Assembly (NCBI GenBank): GCA_022813625.1
Contig: JAKLMB010000029.1
Location: 434,001-498,000, forward strand
DNA: 64,000 nt
Reading direction: 5' to 3'
Source of the DNA: Aaosphaeria pasadenensis
Taxonomy: Eukaryota > Ascomycota > Dothideomycetes > Pleosporales
The notes under the pieces were generated by a model, which worked only from the letters and a program-made list of their open reading frames with translations, searched no databases and had not been told where the DNA came from. Below, piece after piece: positions 11,401 through 22,881 of this stretch (positions within the stretch are counted from its first letter, which is position 1; each line of letters opens with the position of its first letter). Position numbers and translations under genes: made by a program.

Positions 11401-12981
11401 ATGTTGTCGCTCCCAGGCCTCAACCTAGCCGCACCCTCCTCCGAACCCACCACAACCTCCAGCGCGACTCTAGCGCGCCCACAAGACCTCCCCGCCAATA
11501 CTGAGTACCGCTTCGAAGTCGCCTTCAACCGGACGCTGAGCATAAAGCTCGTGACCGGCACAGCAGAGCTCTTTGGCACCGAACTCGCGCCGTCCTCAGC
11601 ATACACGTTCACAGGCACGAAAGCCGCGATCTACACATGGCACGGCTGCAAGCTCGAAGTAACGGGCGAGGTGGAGAGCGAATACATCGCAGAAGAGACG
11701 CAGATGACGAGTTATGCGAATGCGCATTTCGCGCTGGAAGAGCTGAGGGAAAGGGCCATGTCAGCGACGCATAACGGCAGCGCAGACCTCCATGGCGGGC
11801 CGAGGGTGCTGGTGGTTGGACCTGAGAACTCAGGGAAGACGAGCGTGGTCAAGATATTGACTGCGTATGCCGTCAAGATGGGACACCAGCCCATTGTCCT
11901 GAACCTCGATCCCAAGCAAGGCTTCCTCGGCGTGCCTGGAGCCTTCTCAGCTGCGGCGTTCTCGAGCATCATCGACATTGAGGAGGGATGGGGCAGCTCG
12001 CCGATATCAGGCCCGAGCCCGATTCCGGTGAAGATGCCGCTCGTGTATCATTACGGCCTGGCGAACACTGAAGACGGTGCTGGACAGAAGCTGTTCAGGC
12101 CGTTGGTGACGAGGATGGCGCTCGCGGTCACGAGTCGGTTGGAGGAGGACAGCACGGCGAAACAGGCTGGTTTCATTGTAGATTCCCCGGCTTCCATTGC
12201 TCAAGGCAAGGCGGGCGTTTACGAGAACATAGAGCATATAGTGTCTGAGTTTTCAAGTATGTGTGATGTTGACGATTCCCTCCTCCCTTCGCCTATCAGC
12301 CCTCTATATATCCTCAACCCCAACCTACCATGTCCCCTCCCCACAATTCGAAACCGTCATACCAGTCCCCTCGCAATCGCATAAGCTAACAACCCCCCTC
12401 CAGTAAACGTCGTCTTCGTCCTCGGCAGCGAACGCCTCTACTCAGACCTGCAACGCAAATACACGGCCCGCGACCCCACCGACCCCGTCCACGTCATCCG
12501 CCTCGACAAGACCGGCGGCGCCGTCGCGCGCGACGAAACCTACATGAAGTCCCTCCGGCAGGCGCAAATCCGCGAGTACTTCTTCGGCACGGGCGACAAC
12601 ACCCTGGGTCCCCATTCACACATGGCAGACTTCGCGGACTTGAATCTGTTTAGGATCGTTGATCCTGCGGAGTCGACGGCAAGTGCTTCGGCAGGGGATG
12701 AGTATGATATCTTTGGGACGGGGGCGAGCGTGGGGTCGATATATGAGCGGGTGACGCCGTCGTCTTCGATACAGAATTCGCTGTTGGCGGTGACGACGGC
12801 GTCGGCGAATGAGCCGCAGGATAGTATTAGAGATTCGAGCGTGAAGGGGTATATCTATGTGGCGGATGTGGATGAGGCGAAGAGGAAGGTGAGGTTGTTG
12901 TCGCCGCAGGCTGGACAGACGCCTTCGACGGCGATTTTGCTCGGGTCGTTCCCAGAGGATGTTCCTGGGCTTGTGAGCTGA
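11401..12981 (+). CDS. CLP1: Clp1, polynucleotide 5'-hydroxyl kinase of pre-mRNA cleavage factor
   Basis: Two exons (11401-12256, 12404-12981) give 477 residues, normal for fungal Clp1. The family member sits in mRNA cleavage and polyadenylation factor IA with Pcf11 and acts in the nucleus; in animals it also works in tRNA splicing. The N-terminal beta domain (EYRFEVAFNRTLSIKLVTG, then TAELFGTELA) is followed by the P-loop GPENSGKTS near residue 139 and VLNLDPKQG, then VDSPAS and, after splicing, NVVFVLGSERLYSDLQ. The C-terminal domain ends with the polynucleotide-binding RNA-fold (SSVKGYIYVADVDEAKRKVRLLSP). The P-loop Lys and Thr are intact, so ATP binding is expected; whether the kinase is active cannot be told. 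The intron is 147 nt, longer than most here. A short C-rich leader precedes the ATG. Confidence 0.94.
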
Positions 12982-13133
12982 TTGAATTCACTTGTGGGGT
13001 ATGGAGGTGGTGGTGTTCATCTAGGCTAGGTGCAGTCTATAGATGCATAGTTGATTTCAATGGGTATATAGCTATGTTCAGGCTATGCCAAATATATGAT
13101 CAATCCGAAAGCTACGAGCTTCCGCGTCTATGT

Positions 13134-14208
13134 CTACTCAAGATCCTTCTCAACCTTATTCAACAAATCCTCCAAAATGGTGGCCGTGCTCCTAATTCCC
13201 TTGATGGCGTTCTCGTCGGGACCCTTGCCAGGGTGGAACGAAGCATGTGCGAAATCGATCATCTTGACAGCGGCAAGCTTAGGCAGATCGTCCTCGTCGT
13301 CCTCTTCGCCTGACGGTTCGGCATCCGGGTTGGTGAGGAACAACTTGGTCTTCTCATACTCCTCCAAGTCACCCTCGTACACCAAGAGGATACTGGCAGA
13401 GTACATCCTGCTCTCCTTTTTCTCAAAAGCCTTCTGGATGTCTTTGACTTCGCCGAGGAAGTAAGAGAGCACCTCACGGGCTCTCTCAAGCTCGGCCTTT
13501 GACTTTCCCTGCGGCAAGACATATGCCCAGAAGCCGTCGTTGACATCCTCCTGGTTGAACTTTCGCCCGTACATCTTGTTATAGACGGTAAAACTACCGT
13601 CATTCTCCGCGAACTCCTTCAAATCATCACTTAGTGCCGGCGTCTTCTCGCCGACATACGTTCTCATGCCCGCAATTCGGAAGTTCAAGCTTCCACTCGT
13701 AGTCTTCGCTGCAACCTCATCTAATCGCCTCCTCTTGTCTTCACTGGCACCTTCGTCCCACAATTGTGCGCCGAGCTTGAGGTCGAGGACATTTGGTTTC
13801 TTGAATCCGTGCGTAATGTTCTCGAGCACAATGTGCAGATCGGTATCCAGCTTTTTACCGTGCAACCGCTCCAATGCTCCAGATGCTGTCTGTATAAATC
13901 CAGAATCATTGGCAGCATCTGCCGTCTTATCACCAGAGAGGGACAGAGTTCCCATGAAGGTTGGGAGATGAGGAGCGAGGTCTGGGTGGTTTGCAGCGAC
14001 GGCCTCGTAGAAGTCGACTTCAGGTCGGGTACAGGGCTTCACGACAACAGCTCCTGAGGCATCAGAGAGGACGCCATCGCTGAGGGATGGAGTTAGTGTC
14101 TGAGCAACGTTGCGACGCTGGAAGTATGATGGTGAGGTCGACTTACTGTCCTGCAGCGGCATTGCCGAATGCTTGGAGGGAGGAGGGGTCGAACTCTTTC
14201 TTGGCCAT
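13134..14208 (-). CDS. Inositol polyphosphate kinase (IPMK/Arg82 type)
   Basis: Two exons (14208-14147, 14079-13134) give 335 residues. The short first exon encodes MAKKEFDPSSLQAFGNAAAG; splicing of a 67-nt intron joins it to HDGVLSDASGAVVVKPCT, the family's ATP-binding start. The core signature PNVLDLKLG (PxxxDxKxG, inositol-binding and catalytic) is present near residue 147. The C-terminal block VKMIDFAHA contains the metal-binding Asp of the IDFAHT motif. Such kinases phosphorylate inositol trisphosphate up to IP5 in the nucleus and cytoplasm, with effects on transcription, mRNA export and phosphate control. The size and single-domain plan fit Arg82/IPMK better than the longer Kcs1 (IP6 kinase). 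The 3' end lies 152 bases from CLP1, so the two genes converge. Confidence 0.9.
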
Positions 14209-15040
14209 GACAGAAGTAGAATTGTGTATAGATATAATTTATTTAGATCTTGAAGTAGAAATCCGTAGAACTTTATAGCAATTGCTCGTAGCAGCAGATG
14301 ACAAGTGAGGCGTCAATGTCAGGGCTAAACTGGGGGACGAAGGCTGAAAGTGGCGGCGGGGCGAACAATTGCGGCCCTGGAGAAAGAAAGCGGGATATGC
14401 CAAGCTATGAGAGTAAGATAGAATCGAAAAGGGAAGAAACTCCGAGCTGAAGGATTTGTTGTTTGAGGATTGTTGTCGGTTACAGCTGAGCGGGCGGGTA
14501 GGTTATGCCTCAGGTACTTAATGGGAGCTGCTAACATACCCCCGCCTTAACCCCCACTCGTTCCAACCGTCTTCCCCAAACGGGTAAGAATCAAGGGTTC
14601 ATGTTTATATAAACCATCTCGCTCCAACTCTATGTGAACCTTGATCTATACAAAACTCAGAAAAGAGTTATGCCCACACTAGCGGAGTATTTAATCATAC
14701 TTCAGAGTGATTCAACGTCTACCAAGAAAAGACAACTTCATTATACATTGATGATCACGCGCTTGACTGCCTCTTCACTTCACTAACAAACTCTCACTCA
14801 CTTGCCATACAATAGTAAAAGCAAACAATTCACACCGCCTATACTGTCTGCTGAAATTTAATCACCTGGTCTGCTGGTAAGAGCAGCTCTTCCCCCAAAC
14901 ACTATATATATCCACTGTGAACATGGCCCTTCTCATTTAAACAACAACACCTTCGTTTCAAATACAACACTACACTGAACCACCACGACCCGATTAGAGT
15001 AGATTCTCCACCCATAGTAACGACAGACACTCCAGACTCA
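14209..15040. other. Divergent promoter region between inositol kinase and La-Arb1 gene
   Basis: 830 bases that must contain both promoters and 5' leaders. The right half is A/C-rich on the plus strand, typical of a fungal 5' leader. No coding frame with similarity is seen. Confidence 0.5.
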
Positions 15041-16980
15041 ATGGAGGTTGAAAACCACCTGCCTTCCGCTTTGGAGCAGAAAGCAGAAGTGGAGATGGAG
15101 AAGCCGCCAACGGTGAAAACTGGCGATGGAGAGCCAGAAGCAGAGCACCCCGATGCACCACGAGTGCGACAACAGGTACGAATACACACTGACAGTCAAG
15201 AGCGTTGTCAACCATGACAGCCTAACAGTCGTATAGGTCGAGTATTATTTCTCCGACGAGAACCTCCCCACTGATCTCCACCTGCTCCAATGCTGTGGAG
15301 GTCGTGAGAACCTCCCAGTATCTATCAGCCAGATCAGAGGCTTCAAGAAGATGCGGCAGTTCAAGAATAAGAAGATGGTAGTCGACGCGCTTCGAAAGAG
15401 CGCCTTTCTCACAGTGACTGAGGATGGAAAGGGTATCAAACGCAAGATCCCTCTCATCGGAAAGTGTCTACTCGATCCGGACTTCCACTCTCAGGACCAA
15501 GAAGACGATGAAATCGCGTACGATCCTCGGACCAAGAGGCCTATTCAGCACCCTGTTCCCCTCATTGCGCAGGCTAAGAAGGACCTCCCTCCTGGTGTAA
15601 CTAAGGCCATGCTGAAGCCAACGGGATTTGAGGATGGCTACGTCGAAGGGCCCCTCCCACCAGCAGAAGCCGAAGAAGAGGAGGCGATGTATGATCCCGG
15701 CAAGCCGTTCATTGAACGCATCGAACTTGCCATCCAGCGCTTCAAGCAAAAACGCCGAATGCACGAGATATACGCCAAAGTATTTGCAAAATGGATGAAG
15801 TTTGGGGGTGTGGACAACGATCCGAAAATGTTCGGCGGTTTGTCGAGACAGGAAATGAAGAGCATGAACGCTGAAGAGATTGCGCGAGCTACGGCGACAT
15901 ACGTGGTACCTTGGGATCGTACAGACGACAGCAAATGGGATGTTGACTTTCTCGGGGTGGCCGAGGGATTCTTGTACATTGCCAGCTTCTCTATGGACTA
16001 TACATCTACTAACAGCTTCCAGGTCCTCTTACTATCCTGACTACTTTGGCTACGATCGCAAGAGCATCAAGACAGCTAGCCAAGTCCTCCGGTCATTCTT
16101 CCAGTATCTCCTCTTCCACCGAGTCTGCCCAGAGTACCAAAACGATCTCCTCCTTGCACGCGCAATCTGCGACAAGGCCGAACAAGAGCTGCCGTTGGTT
16201 GACGCAGCCGGACTCCTCCTCCCCGGCGAATTCAATCAAGCCGCAAGCACCATTTTCGAAGGACACCACGCCAACACATACGCCGGGAATGCAGAATGGC
16301 TAACCGAGGAAGAACGCGAGAGCTTAGCAGACTGCGGCATGCGAAAGGAGCAGGCACTGATCACTTTCAAGACCGCTGTAGCCATTTACGGGACCGACGA
16401 GCAGTTCGACCTCCTCGAGCGTTCCGGTCAAGACCTCGCACACTTCAAGAAAATCAAGTCGGAGGAATTGAACTTGCAGATAGTGAGGAAAGAAGCCTCC
16501 ACCCCGGAGTTCCAGAAGTACTACGACCAGCAGAACAAGCAGTGCAAAGATAAGCTCGTCCTCCACCCACTCGGAAAATTGATCTGCCAAGTCATCACCA
16601 TCGACCGTAACGAGCAATACGACCTGCCAGACGGCGTCCAAGTGAAACCTCCCCGGGATGCCGGCGACGTCATTGAGTTCTGGGTCGAGGACCAAGTGCT
16701 AGACGGATGCTTCGAGGGCATGAAGATGTCTGCCGTCGTCAACACAATCACAGGCGGCTTCGTGGTCCTGGACCAGGTGCAGAAGATCATGTGTTCCTTC
16801 TACAAGTGGCTCCCCAACGAGCTGTGGATGATGAACAAGCCCAAGCCGCTCAGGATCATCAAGAAAGGAATGTTCGAGCTCGAGACACAGAAGGCTAAAG
16901 ATGCCACTGACGGAGAAGAGGGAGGAGCCGCGGGGGGTAAGGTCGAGCAGGGGGGTATGAGCGATGACAGTGAGGGGTAG
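15041..16980 (+). CDS. Arb1-type Argonaute siRNA chaperone subunit with an N-terminal La-type RNA-binding motif
   Basis: Three exons (15041-15175, 15237-15973, 16023-16980) give 609 residues. Residues about 45-118 form a La-type winged helix: VEYYFSDENLPTDLHLL, then VSISQIRGFKKMRQF and ALRKSAFLTVTEDG with a basic end. From about residue 220 the protein follows the Arb1 domain: after splicing GFLSSYYPDYFGYDR, FFQYLLFHRVCPEYQNDLLLARAICDKAE, LLPGEFNQAASTIFEG and VLHPLGKLICQVI. In fission yeast Arb1 is a subunit of the ARC complex that holds Argonaute and siRNA duplexes for heterochromatin formation. Here the same role is inferred from the domain. Both introns (61 and 49 nt) are well formed and every join stays in frame, so the La-Arb1 link is one reading frame and not two neighbours. 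The C-terminus is acidic and Gly-rich. Confidence 0.85.
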
Positions 16981-17610
16981 TCAGACAGGCAGGCAGGCCA
17001 GCGTGTAGATGGCCTCACGGAGAGATGTCCTGTCTCGACTACATTCTCTCACCCCTATCTTCCGTATCTCCCCGAAGCAGTCTGAGAATAAAGCAACACT
17101 CCATCGAAAGACAACTCTAGTCAACTTCAGTAGCTCGAGCACACTTAAAGCGAAGATGAGATCTTTTGAATGATTGATAACAATGATTAATGATGAAGTT
17201 CGTTTTGTGAGGCAGGCTTGAGATGTCAAGTAGAGATGCCATTTTCATTTGCTACCCGGAGGGGTTTATATAGTTATCTACTTGCGTATAAATTGGTATG
17301 AGCGAGAGCGTATGTGCACGTCTGTTTACAACGGACACAGTAGAACGGAGAAAGGAAGGACGGGTACGGTAGCCGTTGAGATATTTTTGTGTGGAGTGTT
17401 TGTTGTGGGTTCGGCCGCGGGCCATGAGTGTGAATGGACATGAGCACCTGTGGACGCACAGATGAAATAGCGCGTATAGGGCTGCAGGTGGTATGCGTGC
17501 GTAGGGCTGCAGATGGGATGCAGGTCTCTGATTACGCGGACCGAATGAGAAAGAGAACATAGGCAGATGGGATGGAACAATTTGTCAGTCAGATGAGAGT
17601 AGAGGAAACA

Positions 17611-17635
17611 CAGTCAGTCAGTCAGTCAGTCAGTC
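17611..17635. repeat. CAGT tetranucleotide microsatellite
   Basis: Six perfect copies of CAGT are followed by CCGG. It is located in the gene-free interval downstream of the La-Arb1 gene. Confidence 0.9.
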
Positions 17636-18475
17636 CGGTCAGAGGCATTTCAACATGTGTATACGCCCGAATGTCCCATATACGATACAACGTTGCATGT
17701 ACAAAGATAATAACTATGGGATTCCACGATGCTGATAGGCCGGGACCAATCAGACTGGGACCAGAATAGGAAATACGAGCTACAGTAGAAGCGTGTAAGA
17801 TGAATCGGACATTAGTTACGGTTCCCCAGTTGAAGCTGTGTAATGGCCGTGCACTGTGCGCTATGTGGGCTGGAAGCCTGGCGATGGATGTTGTAGACTA
17901 TGTAGGGAGCGGGTGCAGATCCTTCGGGCGCATGTCTCTGGCTCGTCTTTGTCGATGATAGGTCAGGAATATTAAAGATGCCGTCAGGAACATTACATTC
18001 TAAGGAATTGGTGATGTGAGCCGTGGGGCATGCCATGCGTAAACGGGGTCCCGGGAAGGATCAATATTGATGTGCACAGGTGTGAATGGAACGACATCTG
18101 AGGGTCTATTGCCGCGGCTTTTGCCCCCCTAGCCCAAGCAATTGTACTCAAGATGATGACCGAGCGTTTTGATGGGCGTTCCACGAGTAGCTGAGGAGCC
18201 ATGAAAGAGGAAAGGTTACAGTAATAATTCTGATGAATTATGTAAGGCAAGAGAACTGCTGGGATCAAGTTGCAGACACGGGCCCCAGTAGGTGCGTGCA
18301 GATCTACTCTGCAGTGTTCGCATCCACCAACGTCTTTAGCTGCATACGCTTGCCATGTGGCAGCTCGAGGGCTCCCTTTGACAACGGACTCCTTGAATTT
18401 CAATGCCAAGTCCAAAGCCAAGTTCCAGCTTTCTTACTTTGACTGGACGAGAAAAGCAGCCTGAGATTCAACCTC

Positions 18476-18524
18476 GCGGCTTAAAATATACCAGTAACAG
18501 GGTACTGGTATTCTTAATATCCGC
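18476..18524. repeat. Imperfect inverted repeat (hairpin)
   Basis: The arms start GCGG and end CCGC and meet around a perfect core, TACCAGTA / TACTGGTA, separated by a short loop. The middle of the arms is only partly matched. Confidence 0.75.
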
Positions 18525-18665
18525 TGCTAGTCCAGACTGGGCCTACGAGGGTAAGAGAACGACGTTCACACCAGGTCATACGGTGCTTCCTCTTCATGCA
18601 CCTCCAGATCAAGGTAAGTCAGAATAGAGATACACAGTCAGCTACAATATCTCGCTTAGAAAAGG

Positions 18666-18683
18666 CGTCGGGTATACCCGACG
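18666..18683. repeat. Perfect 18-bp palindrome
   Basis: CGTCGGGTATACCCGACG equals its own reverse complement. It lies about 140 bases after the hairpin at 18476-18524. Confidence 0.9.
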
Positions 18684-18845
18684 AGCTAACCTAGGAAGGG
18701 GGTGTCACATACCGCTTTTTGCAGTATCAAGGGCTACAGTAATCGAGGAAGATGCAAACAAGACGTTTAGGCATCACAGCCACAGCACCGGTCTGACTTA
18801 TTACTCGTCACATGCTTCTTCTTGTCTTGCCTACAACATCTTGCC

Positions 18846-18867
18846 ACACATTTCTTCTTCTATACCT
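18846..18867. repeat. Direct repeat, copy 1 (pyrimidine-rich)
   Basis: A 22-base string starting ACACATTTCTTC and ending CTATACCT recurs about 270 bases downstream at 19116-19137. Confidence 0.85.
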
Positions 18868-19115
18868 ATACCATCTTGAAACTGCTTGAAAAAGGCGTAG
18901 TCTTCAGCTGGTAAGCCGGGGACAATGTACCTCCGTATTACTCACTGCTTCCTACGAAGCCAAGCGCCTACAACGATCAAGGAACAAGAGAAGAATGACA
19001 ATATTGATCCCTCCCTAGTACCCGTTTACACATACCTAGTGCCCCAGTCATAGCCTTATCAACAATTAACCCTTTTGACGACATAAGCAGAGTCATTTAC
19101 TTACCAAACCTCGTA

Positions 19116-19166
19116 ACACATTTCTTCTTCTATACCTACTTCTATACCTACTTCTATACCTATACC
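19116..19166. repeat. Direct repeat, copy 2, expanded into a 12-bp tandem array
   Basis: The shared string (19116-19137) runs into three perfect copies of CTTCTATACCTA at 19127-19162. An ATG follows at 19181. Confidence 0.88.
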
Positions 19167-20526
19167 AACAACATCTCAACATGACGCATCATAGCTTCCT
19201 ATTCTCACAAACATACCTAAACCAGCCACATCACAACCCGTTTCCTCTCTCACCAAGACTCATTGCTTCTACTCGTATTGAAATTCAACCCTCCCAACCA
19301 AGCAACAGAGCGCCAAAACACTTCAACCTTGATCAACCCATCCACAGTACTGGTAGTAAGACTGACTCGTCCACCCGTATCAAACCTCATCACTTCTTCC
19401 CACCAAACCTAACACCCCCTGCCCCCTCCCCCAAGCTACCTTCCGTGAACAAGACCACAACACCCCAAGCACCTACCACCCAATCACAACCATAACCACT
19501 TATGTAAAGCGTGCCAGTGCCAAATACAAACGACACGGCGTTCGCTGCGTCACTGTGTTCGCTGAAGAGCTCAGACGAGTGACGTGGGGTTTGCCATATG
19601 ACGGATCAGGGGATGGGGCTGTGATGTACAGTACAGTACTGTATCTTCATGATGGTATAGGGGGTAGTAATCTTTGATACTGCTCGACGAGGGCAGGTAG
19701 ACGCGACGTGCAGTTCTTGATGACGGCGGGAAAGCCCGCTGATCTACACCGGGGGGGGAAAGGATTCGGACGCATGCACCGTGCTGAACGGGGGTAAGCA
19801 CTACGTTTCCCGAATCCCTTTTGCTCAATCGTTCACTCATTCAATCACTGATTCGTTCTTTGGAGACCATTGTACCATTGAAACCCATTTCTCATTCTGC
19901 CTCAAGATTCCCGAGGATAGCTTTGAATCTACAAATTTGGAGAAAGGAAGAGTACCTATGTTAGGTATACCTTGCATATGCCAGTATACGGAGAACGGAA
20001 AATTGAAGAGAGAAGAAAAAAAAAGCCGATTTCCGCATGTGATGCTGTGTGTGCTGTGCTTGTTTGCATAGTTCCTCCATTTGATAAAAACAAATGACCA
20101 AACAATAAGAAGGAAAATGAAGTTGGAAGAAGAGGAAGAGAAGGTAAGTAATTTGCTTGCAAACCCCATAGAATTGATTGTGCGCCTTTGGAAAATACCG
20201 CCATCCCTGACAAACGACTTTGATGAAGGGAAAGAAAAGGGAAGATCCCGTGACATACAACATATCGTGTCCTCAGTTTGCGGTTGGAAAAAAAAAGTAC
20301 TGATGGAAAAGCAAGGCCTTTGGTAGGGAAAACACCTGTCCCCGAACGCCGTGTGCAAAGGTAGTGCTGTGGTGATATGCGCGAAGATGTGTACGCACAC
20401 ATGAGCACCCACAGCTAGGAGAGGGAAGAAATCGTGACAAATACCCATATCATACCGTCGTTAAATCGTGTCATGCTGAATCAGAAGGGGAAAAAAGAAG
20501 AATCCCAGCTAGGTTGGCTGGGAAAT

Positions 20527-22881
20527 TCACCTCGAATAAGGTTTGTTCATGAGGGCGATCTCCCTGGAGACGGTGGCCCATTCGAGCTCGCGGCGGAGAG
20601 GCTCGTTGCGTCGCAGACGCTGGTACTCCTCCCATTTGAGGAGTTCGTAGGTGAATCGGAGATGTGGTTGGATGATGACGTTGAGTCGGCGTGCTCGAAC
20701 AAAGCAACTACGTCAGGTGAGCAAAGCGAACGGTCTTGTCGTCCGTCGCCGAGACGGGAATTAACTTACTAGGCACGGGGGAATGAAAGACCCAGTTCGT
20801 TCATGACTTCGGCAATGCATATGGTTGCGGATCGAGAGACTCCCACTCGACAATGCACGAGGGTGGCTCCGCCTTCGAGTTTCCCATCTTCTGCCGTGAG
20901 GTTAGCGTGATGGATACTATACATGGCCATAGGGGGCAATTTTACCAATGAATTTCAAGCAACGCCCGAAATCATCCCACAGCGGATCAACGCCATTGTC
21001 TTGGACTCTATCGATGAGCATGAGATTCTCATCTGGCCAGTCCAGGTCTCTCTTCATCTCGTCGGTCCATGAAAGTGATTCGCCAACACTGAGGATTCTG
21101 GTGATGCCTAATTCACGCAGTAGTTCTGGGTTGTTGGCGTGTCCAAGATTCCCCAAATACATATAAGGAAGAATCCTGCTCGGCAGACTGCCGTCGATGC
21201 GCGACATCCACTTCGGCGCCTGCATGGTGATAATGTTTCCCTGGAATTTCGGCGACGCTTGGAGGATTCGGGGTTGAATTTGCGTCAGCAGCGCAACGTC
21301 GGAGGGATACGCAAAGAAGTTACGACCCTTATCCCGATGCATCTGAACCCATGCCTGGTCAGCGGAGAGGCCCTCGGCATACATGAAATAAGCCAGAGCC
21401 AACATCGTAGTCTCTGTATAGCCGTCCGTGCAGTGGATGAGAAACTTTCGAGATCGAACGATGTCGTCCAGTGCAATTGCTTCGTCCTCCTTGCTATCTC
21501 TCCGTTTCAGAATATCGGATGCGTGTGGATTGGCCAAATCATAGATCCATTTGCACATGGCGAGGAGTCCGTCGACTTCGGAATGAGACCAGGTTGGGGG
21601 CATGATACTACCGGAGGAAGGGAACTCAATGTGCATCGGACCGTCTTGCACACTTTGGATCGAGTTCCGCCACTCCGTAAGACATCTGCTGTCCGGGATG
21701 TGTGCGAGGTCACTGGCCTCTATGAGGATGTCGAAATCACTTTCTGTCGTGTTTGGGTCCAGCGTTGGGTCGGGCGTTGGTCCAAGATATACATTGTTAC
21801 TGATCTCGGCAGCCTTGGACATGGAGCTCATCTCGTATCGCTCCCAGTAGACTGTCTGCCGTTAATTTCCGCATGATAATTGCAACGTGATTCAATTGAG
21901 ATACTTACAGAAATCTGCCACATGTCCGGTCATTCCGCCCGCAGCATCTACGGCGACTAGTTCAGGATGTGCTTCTTGTACGTGGGCAAAGGTATCTAGA
22001 GATGTCAGCAACCAGCGTCGTAGCAATATGTGTGATATCCCACCTGAGAGCATGAACGTATTGAACAACCCGCGGGGCAACCCGTTCCTTGCCTCGTATT
22101 GTCTCTGAGCTTTAGAGATGCGCTTTGCGAGGGCGACTGTGTCGGGCAGAGGGGTTTTGTCGTCGCCGTAGACGATTATGTCGGAGACCATGGCCAATTT
22201 GCAAGCCTGAATGTGGAAGTTACGAACGGAGAAGCCGTCTTTGGGGTCGCACTCGATGAAAGTGTTGGAGTCTTTGGTGGGACACAACAATTCCTCGGGG
22301 GAGATCGCACCCTTCAATTTCGACGATGTCAAGTCTCCGCCAGTCTTGACGAGCGTGACGCTGCGAATGCATAGTGGTACCTTCCGTACGCTCTTTCGTC
22401 GCGAGGTGAAGAAGGCAAGTTGGATCTGGTTGTCGGCGTGCAGGCCGTGCAGCCATGGGAACACCTGCTCTGGGTTGGGCAATGGCTGCGTCGCAGTATG
22501 CTCAATCGCCTCAGCCATCTTCTGCGCATCGATTGTCCATAGTGGAGGATCGTGCGAGTATTGGGTGCAGTGCAAGTTCGGCGGATAGGTCACGGCGGTG
22601 GTCTCGATGATGTTGTTCTTGGTAGGCGGCGAGGAAGGTGGGGTTTGAAGACCACGAGCAGGAATTGGACCTGGCGGGCATACTGGAATGTGTTTGTTGG
22701 GAATGGCAGCAGGAGTGCCACGAGTAGAAGTATTTAGAGAGATGTGGTGTGGTGGAGGCGTGGAGGAGCGACTCGTTATGGCAGGCGGGCGCGCGAGGAC
22801 GGCAGCCATGTTGGAGAAGGTTGACTTCGATCGTGACGATGACGAGGATGGGGAGGTGAACGTGGTGTGTGTTGAAGGCAC
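20527..22881 (-). CDS. PPS1: Dual-specificity protein phosphatase, Pps1 family
   Basis: Five exons (22881-22044, 21995-21909, 21851-20946, 20890-20770, 20707-20527) give 710 residues. The N-terminal 130 residues are Ser/Pro/Thr-rich and probably disordered. A conserved fungal Pps1 region follows; after splicing it includes FNTFMLSDTFAHVQ and YWERYEMSSMSKAAEI with a VYLGPTPD segment. The C-terminal phosphatase domain begins near RILPYMYLGNLGHANNPELL and carries the catalytic signature HCRVGVSRS (HCxxGxxRS), which appears only when the fourth exon is joined; the nucleophile Cys and the Arg are intact. A second, HCTDGYTET segment earlier resembles a degenerate phosphatase loop. In budding yeast Pps1 acts on phospho-Tyr/Ser/Thr and is linked to cell-cycle control. 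The second intron (48 nt, 22043-21996) is 3n and free of stops, so its removal rests on signals and family spacing. Confidence 0.92.

Larger units (their letters stand above)
16981..20526. other. Gene-free interval of 3.5 kb with palindromes and short repeats
   Basis: Bounded by the La-Arb1 3' end and the PPS1 3' end. It holds a CAGT microsatellite, a hairpin, an 18-bp palindrome and a duplicated pyrimidine-rich element (listed separately). A short palindrome (TACAGTACTGTA) lies near 19629. Open frames such as 19181-19495 have Pro/Thr/Ser-rich chance-like content and no recognised domain. Confidence 0.5.

Noticed and set aside
19181..19495. Open frame of 104 codons after a pyrimidine-rich tract
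   Set aside because: Composition is Pro/Thr/Ser/His-rich and looks accidental; mentioned only with the repeat finding.
19745..19800. Sequence resembling a tRNA B box on the minus strand (GTCCGAATCC)
   Set aside because: No A box, no acceptor stem and no anticodon arm could be placed around it.
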